Source of the DNA: Ceratodon purpureus
Lineage: Eukaryota > Streptophyta > Bryopsida > Pseudoditrichales > Ditrichaceae
DNA length: 64,000 nucleotides
Reading direction: 5' to 3'
Assembly: GCA_014871385.1 (NCBI GenBank)
Contig: CM026425.1
Span: 4,514,752 to 4,578,751, forward strand
Part shown: positions 36,601 through 50,046 of the stretch, one piece after another
Position numbering within the stretch: the first letter of the stretch is position 1
Layout of the letters: every line of letters begins with the position of its first letter
Notes under the pieces: generated by a model
What the model was told of the DNA's origin: nothing
Database searches by the model: none
Seen by the model: only the letters and a program-made list of their open reading frames with translations
Program-made: the position numbers and the translations under genes

Positions 36601-39600
36601 CAAACAGTCCACAGCTACGGAGTTCACATAATACTCTCGTCCTCACAACCATTAAAAGTGCGGGGCAACTACATGTAACAACGGGCGCCGAGAATACCTG
36701 AAAAATGCAAAGAGATGTGCCATTGATGGAGTGGCCACATGCTGTGAGTCGACCACCCAGAACCGCGTCCCCCACTATGCGTAGCCCAACAATGCCTGGA
36801 AGTGGATCAATATCTGTGCACACAACCTCTCCAGTTAAAAAAAGAAAAACACTCACTTTCATTATACACAAGGGCAAAGTGATCTTCAACATCATCGTCC
36901 CCGACGAGAGAGTGTTTCAATATTTCTTCATTGGTCAATATCAAAGCATTCCACTGCCACTGCATCTCTGAGCAGAGAGTATGAACCTTTTTAACATGTG
37001 ACACACAGCAACGTGCTAGCAGCTGCCGACTTGCTAGAAGCTAAAACTACTGCATACCTTCAAAGCTTGGAGAGTTAGGTTCTTCAGGTAAAGAAGGCAG
37101 CTGCGGTGATGTTGAGCGAACATCAGGTCTATCAAGCGAAGGATCCCCGCGCAGATTTACTCCGTTGTAAGAAAGATCGTCACTCTCAAGATCATCGAGG
37201 CCCTCACTTGGCCTACCATTATCCGAACTATGAGGCACAATTGCACCTGCATCTGCTGAGGTCCTGTTCACACTCATATAGGCCATAGACTACTCTGAGT
37301 TTCACTTGCATTATTATGACTACTCAGCAATAATCTTAAAGGATGTTCCAGGGATTAGATTCGCAAATTACAGAAAACGAACAAAATATATGTGCTGACA
37401 ACTGATGTACGTAGAATGTGGGCTTTGTATTATGCCAAGAGCACTTGGAAGACTTACTGCTGATCATTGGAGCCGGCAGGGTGCCCATCATGATCTCGCA
37501 TCCCACCATAATGTGGAGACGAAACACCAGAGTCCCAGCTAGGTCCACCTGCTCGCAACGGTGGACCCGGAGATGATGGTCTTTGAGAGTACGACGGCAC
37601 AATCTCCAAACCATGGCTCTGCCCAAGCAATTTACCATCTTAATTCTTCACCACAATATCGCGTCGTTTCAAAGAAAGTACAGTTGTACATCTTCAACGT
37701 GAATAAGACAATACAAATGTGTTTGAAGTGAAAACTTCAGCTAAACAATAAACGTTTACATCAGTAGATTCAATTGCTGCTATGATCTAGACAAAATGCT
37801 ACAAAGACGAAAACTTCCATAAAAAGTACCTGATGAAACGTAGATGACTGAGGAGGAGGATTATGTGACTGATTTGATTGGTACGGAGGCTGATATGATT
37901 GAAGATAAAACTGTGGATCTTTCACTTTATTCTGCATCAACCCCACATCCCACACCACAAAAGATGAGAAGTACACACAAAACCAAGTGAGTAGAAGAAC
38001 ATAAGCGTTAAATGCGTTGCAAGAGTTTTGTAAACATAATCGCATCGTCTTGAGTACCTCGTAAAGCTCGAGTTCTGACCGTAACTTTCGCACCAGAATC
38101 TGTAAAATAGATTAAAAATTGTAAAGAAATAACGCTCCACAGAAACAAGGTTCCAGTTTCAACAAACAGGAGGAACAGTAGCACTAAGAGACAGACGCAG
38201 GAGATTGGAAAAATACTCAAGAGTGGAACGAACCTTGACATGGCTAACTATTGAATGTGCATCTGCGACAGGGGGTTGCAAGTCAAACTCTGCTAAAAGA
38301 GGCATCAAGTTTTCCACATAAGTTGTTCTCTCCTGCTCTGCCACCTGGAACATCCATATCGACAGTCAACAAAACCCTAAACCTTATTGCTAGAAAACTA
38401 ATAGGTTTAATGACATGCAGCAGCTGAAGCCATCCCGTTTCCAATAAGGAAGAAAGGATGAAAAGATAAGACAAGAAAAAAACCTGTAGTGCATAAGTCA
38501 GGCGAATATTTTCTTCAAGTACATTCTGGCGGTATGACAAGGCCTTTGATGCTGCATCGACCAGGCCCTGCTGCTGCTGATCGTAAGCCTGTATCGCAAA
38601 TAAGGACAGCACATCAGCGGCCACACGAAAACCAGGACCAGAAATTGGGCCAAAATCGTTTTAGTACTTACCAGACGCAATTCTGCAACTCGACGCTCAA
38701 GTACCCGCTTTTCGCTAACAAGATTGGCTTCCTGCAAGTGGTATCAACGAAACATTGCAGAACTTCAGTGTAAATCACTGACCACTAAAATGCGAGACCC
38801 TAAAGGTTAACTCGACCAACACCAGTACAAATGTGAGAAGTTCTGCAAAATAATTAAAGACGATCATCAAAGAATCATATTCACAAGCCAACCTTCACTG
38901 ATGCTTCCATAAGCCGACTTTTCAGGAGGCCTGGATTCAGCTCCTCTTCCCCTGAGGCCTTGGGCGATCTCACCATCAGATCCTGCGTTAAACAAATAAG
39001 CCCCAGGGAAGCAACTGAACCCTTTTCAGTATAGTAACTAGCTTTCCACCCTACCAACTATTCTATAAATCATGTAGCGTATCAAGCTCATTGGGTACGA
39101 ACAAGAGACCTTGAGGAGCACCAATGCGTTCGACGTTTCCTCTAACTCAGTGCTACCCTTGAGAATATTAACAACATTTAGTGACCTAGAGATGAGCACC
39201 TGTGAACGTTGATACCCATTATGGTTGTTGAAATCTTGCAGGTCAGCTGGAAGAACTTGCCCCTGATACGCATCTCGTTTAAGGTCTGTTTCAGAATCTC
39301 TCCTTCGTCTGTACAAATGAACAATGCGCTTTGTCTTCATCCAGAACAAGATAATAGCGTCATACAAAATTTTCAAACAAGATCAAGATTTCAAGGATGC
39401 AAGACAACGGTCTTACGGAAGAGAGGAAGCGGTGCGCCCATTGTCCGCAGCAGATAATCCATTAGTGCGATTGTGGATTTGACTACCGTTCAGTCCTCCA
39501 TAAGAACTACCGTTGCTGTGCCCATTAGACTGTGCTGATCCGTTTTGGTAGTCATATGGTTGAGAGAACGCTGACAGTCCATTGGTGCCTCGATTGCGTC

Positions 39601-40728
39601 CGTTAGAGAGTTGTGAAGAATTGTAGCCCTCATGCGCACCTTGCTTTGGTTGACTAATTCTCTGTAACAAGCGATAGTAATCTTAGTAATGTGAAAATAT
39701 ATAATCGTCCAGGAAGAAGGTACAGACGAACATGACGAGCTATTTCATTCTAAAGGACACTCCCTGTGATGTTCTCTGATAACATCCATAAGAATTCTTT
39801 TTCTTAACTGAACAACAATCGGTTCAAAAACGACCCCGCACAAGATCGATGGCCCCAACTTTTATGATCATGTCAAGATCACAACCAAAGAACGACAACC
39901 AACTTACAGAGGACTGAAGCTCCAACTCAGCTGCTCGCAAGGCATTTCTTAAATGTTCGGTTTCTTCTACCTGCAGAATTTCGTTACAAAAATGAATATA
40001 ACTTTGGTGCTACCCATTCATTGCAGCAGATTTAAAGGAGGTCGGTCTTTTAAATAAGGGCTCCTAATAACTCCGTACACACTGTATCTCAGGCGTTTAA
40101 AGCGGAGGCTGCAACGGTAGAATTGCGGTAAAAAGTGCAGAAGAATTTGTTGATCCATGTATTAGATATAAACAACAAATTTGTAAGAACAAGAAAACCA
40201 ATTCCTCTTTAGCGTAACGAAATGGAACAAACCAAAACTAATGAATGATACGAAGCCCTGATCTAAGAAAGCCATTGCAGGCAAGACCTGAGTGCGAATT
40301 GTGGATTCTGCTGCTTCGATGATGTCTACAAGTTCCTTAACCTGAAACAGACCACAACACGCACCGTCACCTAAATAAGAGACTGCAAATGCCATAATTC
40401 ATTGCTTCTTTTATTAGGGTTCCTTCGATATGGAAAACTGAGAGAACCCTTCATGTTGCAAGTTATTAAGCTAGCGAATGTAGGACTTCGTACGCATTCA
40501 CTCGAACATCCACCAAATGCAAGCAACAATAACTTCCTAATCCACTGCTGATATTGTAAACCAAATTGTAAGAACCTGATTAGGGCTATCAACACTTGAA
40601 TCACGCTCCATTGACCCGAGCCTTTTCCGGAGCTCTCCATTGCCAGAGTTTAAGTGACCATCCGGGGGCTGAAAGCCGTTACCGGCCCCATAATTCCTTC
40701 CCGAATCGGCTACTGCAGAGTACGCCAT
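33683..40728 (-). CDS. SCAB1-like coiled-coil/Ig/PH protein
   Basis: 22 exons, about 727 aa; all exon phases close. First exon 40576-40728 (MAYSAVADSGRNYGAG...), last 33683-33730 (...KKKTRRKWLRH). Order: flexible Gly/Asn/Ser-rich and coiled-coil N-terminal part (residues 1-380; exons at 40288-40341, 39908-39970, 39417-39661, 39200-39308, 38893-38982, 38672-38731, 38484-38588, 38234-38344, 38058-38099, 37830-37931), a Pro/Ser-rich linker (37458-37618, 37058-37263), then an Ig-like domain (36698-36813, 35844-35886, 35469-35560, 35219-35267) with LPGIVGLRIVGDAVLGGRLT, GTSLCIFQWVRHYQDGT, YTITADDCDSM and VPMDERGR, and a PH-like end (34989-35059, 34709-34837, 34456-34544, 34164-34209). The C-terminal module matches plant SCAB1, an actin-filament binding and bundling protein. 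The N-terminus differs, so this is a related family member, not a clear SCAB1 orthologue. The donor of exon 19 is ambiguous (34709 or 34715). Confidence 0.85.
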
Positions 40729-41800
40729 ACCTTCCCTTACCGCAACCTCCACCTATTCTCCAAGATGTTGCAATCCAGAACCGAAAGTTAGATCCTGCGA
40801 CTCATTCGAGCTGCCACTTCAAAAATGGATGCGGTTCTCAACGACAAATCCCGAAACAAAATGGCGTGCCGCTTCACGCTACTCGGATTCGCAGAATCGG
40901 TGCAATGACTAGAAACTGCAGCATTCAAAGTCCAAGTTCCAAGCTCCAAGCTCCATTCACAAACAACTAAAAAAGACTTACTAGAAATATTCCTACACGT
41001 ACTAGAAGTTCTTCGCCCGCATTGGCAGAAGCTGAATAGTCTCATTGACCTCTCCCGCTAAAACGACACAACAGAAAGCGCAGCAACACGCGCCATTTCT
41101 CCCAACCGCGCATATTCTCTCAACCTAAAACACAATACTCCCATCCTTCACTTCACAATGCTACCCCGACCGCAAACAACCAAACCAATTCTACTCCCAC
41201 ACGTGAAAATCCTCTCCACACTAACCACACAAAACAACACTACACCACGCCACTAAACTTACAAAAAAACTAAACACAACAAACGACTGAAGCGATCAAC
41301 GAGCTGGACAACCAGCAACACTCCCGAGCCTCACCAACCTCCATCAACAGAAACACCAATCACCAAAACTCACAACCACTAGAACCTCCACTCCCGCATT
41401 CCCGGAACCCGAACCGCCTCCTAAACTTCAACAACAGAAACTACATTCTCTCATCCTAAATCCGCACTCTCCCGCCCCCGCATCACAACACCACAATGAC
41501 AACAACATCCACAACCTCCACCACCACACCAGACCTCAATCGCCAAACCACCAGCACCGACACCGAAACTCCAAAACCTCCTACAATGCAGCAAACCACA
41601 GACACACCTGGAGGACGCAAACACATAACACTCCGTCTCCTTACATTTCCAAGCCAGGGATCCTCCACGCCAACACTCGCTCGCTCGCAATCGCTCCTCC
41701 TGGCCTAGGGTTTGCGCGAAGTCGGAGGAGTGAGCCTGAGCGATCGCAGAGAAGCGATCAATGCGGGGAATGGCTGACGGAGCGCGGCGTTAGTGTGCAG
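40729..41800 (-). promoter_or_regulatory. Leader/promoter of the SCAB-like gene, strongly strand-biased
   Basis: From about 41080 to 41600 the plus strand is extremely rich in A and C (CAACACTAC..., ACCACCAC...) and poor in G, so the transcribed minus strand is G/T-rich. Several thresholded open frames here on both strands are products of this composition. Likely 5' UTR with a long leader intron or promoter. Confidence 0.4.
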
Positions 41801-41877
41801 TGGCGATGGCGATGGCGGAGGCGAGGGCGAGGGCGATGGCAGAGGCGATGGCGATGGCGATGGCGATGGCGGAGTGG
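41801..41877. repeat. GCGATG hexanucleotide microsatellite
   Basis: Imperfect (GCGATG/GCGAGG/GCAGAG)n, about 12 units. Sits in a GC-rich patch upstream of the SCAB-like gene. Confidence 0.85.
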
Positions 41878-42087
41878 AGGTGAGGCTCCGTCGTCGTCGT
41901 GGTCCTGCTCGCCATGAGGCAGGGTGATTGATTGTCTGGCGACGTTGGAGGGCGTGCCATTCGTTGGACTGTTTGCTGGTGCGGTGTCCGCGACAAGCGC
42001 AGCACCAACAGTTTACTGTACTGCTGTACTACCGCCATCTCGGAATTCTCCACTCTGCACCCAGTTTCCCTTTGGAGTCCGTGAGCT

Positions 42088-42203
42088 GGTACGATTGATG
42101 TCCGTGTGCAGGTACGATTGAAGTCCGTGTCTCGGTACGATTAATAGATTTGCTCAGGTGCGATTGATGTCTTCGTGCATGTGGAATTGATGTCTGTGTG
42201 AGG
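42088..42203. repeat. Imperfect ~25-bp tandem repeat
   Basis: Units built on GGTACGATTGATGTCCGTGT repeat four to five times with substitutions (ACGATTGAAGTCCGTG, GCGATTGATGTCTTCG, GGAATTGATGTCTGTG). Confidence 0.7.
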
Positions 42204-44399
42204 CTTGAGTGTTTGTGATACCCGCATGATACTTGGGTGATGAGTTGTGTGGTTGTGTTGGCTGCTTGGGTACGGAACAGTTGCCGGTTGTCAATAGCGG
42301 GTTTGCTTGAAGACAATTATTTCTTAAATGATGTATACTCAAAGATTTATTACTACTCATACAGCACTAATATAGGTAATTTTTATTTTTGAAGTTTTTA
42401 CCTCAAAATTCAATCAAGAATAGTCATGATACTCGTCAATAAAAGAATTTGTGGCCATTGTGGCAACTTATTTTCATTGATTTTCAATATTTTAAGTTTG
42501 AATTTGGAAATTTACTACCATTTATTACACATGAAATTTTATTGTTACTAGAATATGTAATTGTCAATAGACCATTGCAAATCATTAATACCTACGTTGT
42601 TAATACAAATTTATTTTTATAAGCCATTTTAAGGCAATAGGAATTTAAAAACATATAAATCCATTATATTGAGGTGTTTTAGCATTATCTAAATAAAATA
42701 AAACGTAAAATCTTATAATTTTTTTTTTTAAAATGTTTATTTTTGTTTCGATTGAATGGAATATAAAGCATATGCCAGACCTACCTATTGGCATTCAATG
42801 AATGTAAAATTTACACAAAATTGATTTATCATTTACATAAATTGTTATAAATCTATAAAATAATATTTTTTACATTCTATCTAGGTTTCTTTTCATTTAA
42901 AATTTAGATTTACATCCAAATAACTTATAATATAACATAATTATAAAAAATTATATTTATTTTTATGTTCGTTAAAAATTTCAATGATTTTAAAAAAAAA
43001 AAAAGATAAAAAAATGAATGTAAATTTGAATTATGTTGTGGTGTCCTCACAGAGATCCAAGGAACATTTTAATAGATGGTCATTTCGATAGCTTTTAACA
43101 TCTACAACAAAATATAAAGATGGATGGGTGGTAAAAACTAAAATATTAAATGGTCAACATGACGATTTGGTAAAACCTATACCAAACGTATTTATTCTAA
43201 ATTCTTCTAAAAAACTTTTAAATGAAACAAGAAATTAAGTTATGACTTTGCTTCTTGAGCCATTTATGAGAGAATTAGTGTCTTTGATCATTGATGGATT
43301 GATGTAATTTATAATTCTCCATTAAAATTATTTCTCTTACAATTAATTTTGCCATCGAAACATGTGGTTCAAGGTTGAGGATTATGCATATATACTAGAT
43401 AAGTGACAATCTTGCCCAATGAAAAGTGGCATGATTGAAATTATCAAGATAGAATGCGTGTCACCGTTATCACATGGCAAAAAAAAAAATTGGGAAGAAA
43501 GGTCTTTATCTTGATAATCGTCCATACAACACATACAATGTTGCCTTGATTTGGTTTCTTTGGAGATTTCTTGCTCACTTTTTGGTCAATATTTGTGTGT
43601 AATATCTTGTTGGAAAGATATGACAACAACGCTTCTAATGAGCCATTACTTACGTTGTGATGTGCAGTATTAAGTTCATGGTGCTTAATTGAAACCTGCA
43701 ACTTTGGATTTGGCCTTCAACGAGGATGATGTCATCAATGAAGGCTTTCCTTTTAACAGTAGAAGCATGGGTATAATTTTGAGGTATAATTTTGATTTGA
43801 ATATTACAAGAGTCATAATCCATAGACGGCTGTAGGTTATAAAATTTTTAGTGAAAATTGTGGTTACTATTGTCACTGGTTTAATTGTTTTTATGGGTCC
43901 ACTTAGAATCCTGTCGATATTTTCCAGCATACTTATTATTCTAAAGGGGCATTCTTACATGTTACAAACCCATCTACATTTACGTGATTGCATTTGTTTT
44001 GTGCAAGGGAACATGATTTTTCATTTATTTTTACTTTGCATTTTTAATTGTACATTACAATGTTTGTAATTTTACTAATATTTGTTGTTGTTTTTATAGG
44101 TTTTGACAGAAGCAGAAATGAAGCTGAATATGAAAGGAATAATGATACAAGCTAAGGGATGAAGGACATTAAAATACTATAGAGTTTATGATTAATTAAT
44201 CCAAAGTCCTGCTGAATCTGAAAGACATAGCAAGAATGCAACTCATATCAAAATGTTGAACGAATTCAACATTTTTTTGAGTACGCAATTAGATGACTTT
44301 GCATTATTCAATTTTCCGAGCCAAAATGTAAGATTCATGTTCATTAATTACTTATTTATTTCAAAAGATCAAAGGTTTGGTATATTGTTTGTTGTATAT
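42204..44399. other. AT-rich spacer
   Basis: About 2.2 kb, very low GC with A and T runs. Short minus-strand frames 43444-43701 and 43685-43930 show no motif. Near 44100-44160 a plus-strand stretch (TTGACAGAAGCAGAAATGAA) could be an exon scrap. No gene supported. Confidence 0.45.
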
Positions 44400-44711
44400 C
44401 TACATAAGTAATAGGAGATGTTTGTGCCTACAATAGTGTCGATCACTCCCGCTCCACGCCTCGCTACTGTTGCTCCGGCTGATGACCTCCACTGCCGCTG
44501 CGTCGAGCTCCTCGAGCTGGAGCCCAGCCTGCTCCGGCTTGCCGCTCCGGATCCCCAAATGTACCTGCACAATCTCAATGCAGCTCCGCGGTAGCATGAG
44601 TCCCTGAAAATGCCGATTTCCGGCCTCTGAGCTCTCCAATCCTAGCACGTTTCCATGCCGGACTGCGAGCACTTGAGTGGGAAGCCAGCTCCTCTCAAAT
44701 TTCTCGAACAA
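44400..44711 (-). pseudogene. GC-rich coding-like island, unidentified
   Basis: A 103-codon minus-strand frame (44711 to about 44400) in sharply GC-richer DNA than either side. It reads SWLPTQVLAVRHGNVLGLES..., LEELDAAAVEVIS... and ends in the AT-rich zone. Composition suggests a retrocopied or captured gene piece. I do not recognise the protein. There is no plausible partner exon nearby. Confidence 0.3.
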
Positions 44712-44861
44712 TCATCAAAAAATAATAATCTTGTTCCTGGTGCTCGCATGCTTACGATACTAGGAAACGGCACCGTCATGTGCAGAAGGAAACGACACTG
44801 TCATTCACGGTCACAGTTGGCCTGGTTTTTAATAGAACTTTTTTGATTCTTTATGTTGCAG

Positions 44862-45171
44862 GCTCGTTTTGCTCTGGAAGAAAATTTTAAGAAGATTCTG
44901 GAAAGGGAAGTTGAAGACAACGTTGTTTTCGTATCAGCATTCAAGACATGGGTAGCTGCCAAAAACATCCATAAAGCCGAGGTAAGTGAAGAAACTCACT
45001 TTTAATGTATATGAATTGTCATTTATAAAATTTGAAATTTCTTATAAATAATTTTCTTAATCTCAGATGTTGGAAGGACCGAACAAGTTCATGAAGACTG
45101 CAGCGAGACGTATTAGGTGTGACGATCAAACGGAATCTAGCTATGTTCTCTCACGATCAAACGGAATCTAG
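44862..45171 (+). pseudogene. Two-exon gene fragment, unidentified
   Basis: Exons 44862-44981 (ARFALEENFKKILEREVEDN, AFKTWVAAKNIHKAE) and 45067-45171 (MLEGPNKFMKTAARRIR...) have good GT-AG borders and phase-0 joining, about 74 codons. The 3' end runs into an 18-bp duplication (CGATCAAACGGAATCTAG at 45123-45140 and 45154-45171) whose second copy supplies the stop. No start or upstream exon found. Likely remnant of a larger gene; family unknown. Confidence 0.35.
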
Positions 45172-48100
45172 CAGCAACAATTAGGTCAATTGTTAGAACT
45201 TGGATATGTTGTTTTTTTCTTCTGAGGATTTCTCTTCTTTCTTCTGAGGTCGGAGGTAATTTGAATTCTCTGAAGTATGAGGAGCCCTTTGTGGATTTTT
45301 CCACAATTGCATCTTTTAGGACCTAATGGATTTCAATTCCTCTATGTGTTCGAAGAGTCCTCAAAGTTAAATTCCAAGCAAATTGAGCGAAGAAACAAAA
45401 TTTAACTCTTCTGTAAATGTTGTTGTGAAATGCCTAAACCAAATTCACTATTCTACACTTTTGATTGAAGATGATGCTATTACAAGCATTATTGTTTTTG
45501 ATGATATTTCATCACAAGAATGCATCCTCATAGAAAAGATTAGTAAGAATATTTATTTCTGTGGTGGGAAAGTGCTAAAGAGTAAAAAAAACGCAGGTGG
45601 AATATTATGTACGGATGGAGGAGAGACATAGAAATAAAGTCAGGAGATGTCAAAAAGTTTGGAAGGCTTGTTTTCAACACATTATCTTATTTTTATTTTT
45701 ATTTTTTTACATATATGTTTCTAATTGTTTTATCATATTGATATAATTTTGCAAAGTTATATGTATGTAGGTACTCATATAGTGTAAAAGCAAAATTACA
45801 GAAAAAGAAAGTTGGAGGAGAAGAATTGGAGTATGTGTCAGACTTTTCGACAAGTGCATTACTTGCACAAATCATTGAGCGCCAATTTAAGAGTTATTTA
45901 AAAGAATTGAAAGAATTGATTTAAAAGGAAGACACTATACTCAACTTCGGAAAAACAACAGACCGATGTTTAACTACACTGAGAATCACATTGAACTATT
46001 TCGTTGAACCTCATCTATATCATGAGGATGTTGGTTTTGCATCCTTGAGCTAGTTTACAAAAAGTAACAAATATGAATTCAATATTTTCCAAGTTGTATT
46101 TTTTGAAAAAATATTATAGATATCTATGATTATTTGGTAATATTTTATTTTGATTTTTGTATGCAGATCGTGGAGAACATGGTCATAATAAATGTGGAGG
46201 AGAATTTTTTTCATAAGTATGGTGTTTTTAGCAAGCAACCGCAAGATGTTAGCCACAGTGATTTAGCAAGAAAAAGGAGCTCAAGACAAAATCAAGAAGT
46301 TTTTGAGCTTCAAGTCCGAAGGAATCACCTCAACCTTTGTAGTGGACGGAAGCAAACTTCGAGCTGTAGCAGATCCCTAGTTTTGCATGGCAAAGGTGAC
46401 AATGGACGGACGCTTGTGAGTATTTGGCCGCCGCATTGGTTTCTCATCTTCGAATATGCACTGTCCTTTGTTTCCCAATAAGGATCCTTTGGAGAAGCCG
46501 CCGTCCTACAATTGATTCATGCGAAGTACATATCATTCCACTAGCAATCTCTTAAATGCTAAGATGGAAGACGCTTCGGTGAGATGGTAGGGGACGCTCT
46601 ATCAAGATGCTAGAATAAAGTTGTCTAATCTTAGTACATATAACCCATAACAGAAAGAATGCTGCTGACCATGACGACAACAGATATTCATCCACCTACA
46701 GTAGACGAATGCTTGGAAATACGAGGAAGATAAGTGTCTCTAAATGAAATAGAGATGGTCAGTGTTACGTGGAAAATCATCCCTGCAAATCTGTTGTAAC
46801 CATTCATAATTGAAAATCGAACCATTTATTCTTAATAAGCTTGACGGAGTTCCCATATTGAAATGCTTTCTTATTTGCCAACAGTAATTGGTAGGAACTA
46901 GAACTTCCCCTCTGCTCTACAAACCGTTTGCTCCTTTCAAGCAGTCGTGTCCTAAAAGACTTAGAATTGAATTACACATGCGGTAAGCACAAAAATATTT
47001 TAGTGTCAAAGGTACATTTTGATCCATGTCAACGGTAATTCTATTAAGCACATTAAAAAAGTTAGAGGAGGTATAAAATTATTTTATATTTAGACACGAC
47101 TGGATTTAAGAAGACCTTATCCACAGTTGGCAACAAACAAATTAACCCTCCGCCTAAGCCGTGACCGTTTCAATATTTTCAAGTCATAAAACAAACCATC
47201 ATTTTGCCAGGCAAGAGTAAACAATCCAAAAATAAGACTGCTTTTGCACCTGTAACCGTAGGATATGACTTAAGACTTTTAAAAGATCATTTGTAATGAA
47301 TTTCAATAAATCTGACCGTGTGGATTTTTAGAAAATAAAAAACCAAAAGATAAGCTTTCTTTTTGGACAAAAAGAAATATTCATTTTGAGGTGAATGAAC
47401 CGTTGTCATTCGCATGTTTCATCCAGTTATTTGCATACCTATTTTGGATCCATGTTTATTTTCTATAATTTTATTTTTTTTAATCCACGGTGGTTTTTTT
47501 TATATCAAGGTGGCAACCATTGGTATATTTTACATCTTTGAATATTATAAGAGCAAATTACAGTGATAGGTGACAATTGGTTTAAGGTAATCTGCTTATG
47601 GATATTGTTTGATTGTAGCGATTGGGACTAGGTTTAGTTTCTAATCTAGTTTTATTTAAAATTTGGCATATGATTAAAGAACTTAGAATGTAGAAAGCCT
47701 GACGGGTGATAAAAGTATGGACAAACTAAATAATTTAGACATATACTTATATTTGGTGTACTATATAGTGTGTATGTTAAAGCAATTTCTCATTGAATAT
47801 TAATCAATTCATATGCTAAACAAAAGGATTTAAACTTGAATTGTTAAATTGTCCTAAATATATAGAATTTCAGTACAAACGCTGAGGTATTTCTTGGTGA
47901 TAGATAATTTAGCTTTATCCTATTTTCTTTTTCATATTACATCTTTTCTATTTTTACAAAAATTACTTAATTATTGAATATACATTCACCAGTTCAATAT
48001 TATGTTGTACAGTTGCTAGAATGGACTAGTAGCAGTAATGATTTGAAACCTTATGTTTTGATCAACGGAGTAACACATGTATAGAAGTCTACCCTCTCAT

Positions 48101-50023
48101 GTAATTCAAAATGGACTTTCGTCTTGAGCTAGCCTAGTTCTTAGATCTTCTTCACAAAAAAGCTCCAATAACGAGGGCATACAATCCAAAATCCGATGCA
48201 TCACTTGTCCACAGGATAACCATGGTGCAACCAGGAGAGGTCTCCTCGTGGGAACTAAGTGACACGGAATTAATAGATTTAATATTCTGGAGCAAAGCAT
48301 AATTATAAAACTAACAGCCGACTCAAGTTCCATGCACGACTTGAAACTTGAAAACTCTTCAATCCTAGAAATATGTGTAGATAAGATGAAACTTAAGAGA
48401 CGGATGAGAGCTGGGTGAACAGTGCACATCTTCTCAAAGTCTCGATGAAAGATCTTTGGAATGCGGACGTTGACTCAAGTTGCACATGGATGAATACTAG
48501 CAAGGAAAACATGAAATATGTACATGGATGATGGGGGATGTACAAGGCCCATCGTCTACAGTAGCAACAAAACAAAAAGGTAGCAACTAAGCTTAGAATT
48601 AAAGCCTAGCAGGTATCCTCAAGGGAACTGAGTGCTTGTAGATTTCACCACCAGTACAATTTTTTTTTTACATGAGTATGGTGTTTTTATAGCACTACGG
48701 AATGGGACCACGTTTGTTTCTCCACTAGTAGAATTGTTAATTGTACAAGAGTGGCCTACAGATATGACATTGTTGGAATGTCTTGTTCTTTAAAGAAAAA
48801 TGAGGAAAAGAAAGCCGTCACAAGAACTGTATAAATTTTTATGCATTTCAAAAAAAGTGAGTGTATCTAATTTCATTAATTTAGAATTTTTATTTGGAAT
48901 ATAAGTTTTATAAGTTTCATATAAGTAAAATATTGAAGAATTATTTGTTCTTTATAAATTATTTAATTATGTTATCATTTATTTTGGTAGAGTCGAAGAG
49001 ATGCGGCAAGAAGAAATTTGTAATGAGGTTGAAGGAATGCCTAAAATAACTCCTCCTATTTGCAAGGCTATAGTTCAAAAGATAGTTGTTCGTAAAGCTG
49101 CTGTTTGCAAGGCCATTGTTCGTAAGGACTTAGGATCTTAGAGCCGTAGATCTAGAGGAAAAGCACAGAGCTCTATGCATAGCAAAAACAAGGAGATCAG
49201 TGACCTCTGCACTCTTGAAAGCAGTATACAAGAAGACGAAGCGCTTGTCGATTTAGGAAATGTAGCTTCCAAGAATACTAAAATTGTGTCGTACGTTAGA
49301 TGAAACTCGGTTTGCTCAGTCAATCCCGGTGCAATAGGCAATGCTAAGGCAATTCATGAAAACTTGGTTGGTATGCATGACATCCTTCTCATATGAACTC
49401 AATTTCCATACTAATTTATTTTCCCTTGGAGTGTTAAATGTACTATTATCGGACATCTATTGTTATATGAACATCATATCAATTATTTTAATTTGAAGAG
49501 ACATTAAATGTAGCGTTATTGGATTTTAGAGTGGATGCCGCTAATGCAAACGCTTCGCCAATTACTTTGAAGAGTGCTATAGGATTCAATAATGAGAGCA
49601 ACAAAACTCTTCATAGCCCCTCAGCAAATAGTCACAAGGTAAGTCACCTCGAGAATGCACCCGTGTTTAAAAATCACAAAAGTTGTGGAGCACCGAAATT
49701 TTGAATTAATGGCTCTCCAAAATCTGAAGAAAATAAGCAGGATGTGTGCTATGCCCACGACACCATACTTCACTATTGAAGTACTTAAATTGTATTTATT
49801 AGGAAGAATATGATTACAAACAAAAGGCAGCTGCGAAAAGAACAACACCGTATGTATAACAATCTGTGCATGCAACTATTTATATTGGCTGTTTATTTCA
49901 TCTTTCCAATCCTATGAAAATTTAGTCAAAATAGTCGTTTTATGGTCGCATTCAAATACTGTTGTAGAAGTAGGCTTTGCAATTGTTTTTTTTCTTTTCA
50001 TTTTAAAAATTATGGGAAGATAT
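45172..50023. other. AT-rich spacer with scattered frame remnants
   Basis: About 4.9 kb. A plus-strand frame at 45383-45631 (VVVKCLNQIHYSTLL...), one at 46134-46481, minus frames at 48106-48575 and a plus scrap near 48990-49140 (ICKAIVQKIVVRKAAVCKAI) look like decayed repeats. None has a motif or a supported structure. I see no confident gene. Confidence 0.4.
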
Positions 50024-50046
50024 GGGGGGGGGGGGGGGGGGGGGGG
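50024..50046. repeat. Run of 23 G
   Basis: Uninterrupted G tract on the plus strand, followed immediately by an open frame. Could form G-quadruplex structure; also a place where sequencing is unreliable. Confidence 0.9.

Noticed and set aside
41451..41708. Cys/Gly/Val-rich and Thr/Pro-rich frames on both strands
   Set aside because: Low-complexity translations of the A/C-skewed leader.
42029..42360. Frames of 68-95 codons over the 25-bp tandem repeat
   Set aside because: Open only because the repeat unit lacks stops; no coding signature.
48106..48575. Minus frames suspected of being retrotransposon polyprotein
   Set aside because: No protease, reverse transcriptase or integrase motif could be found; two short frames in different phases only.
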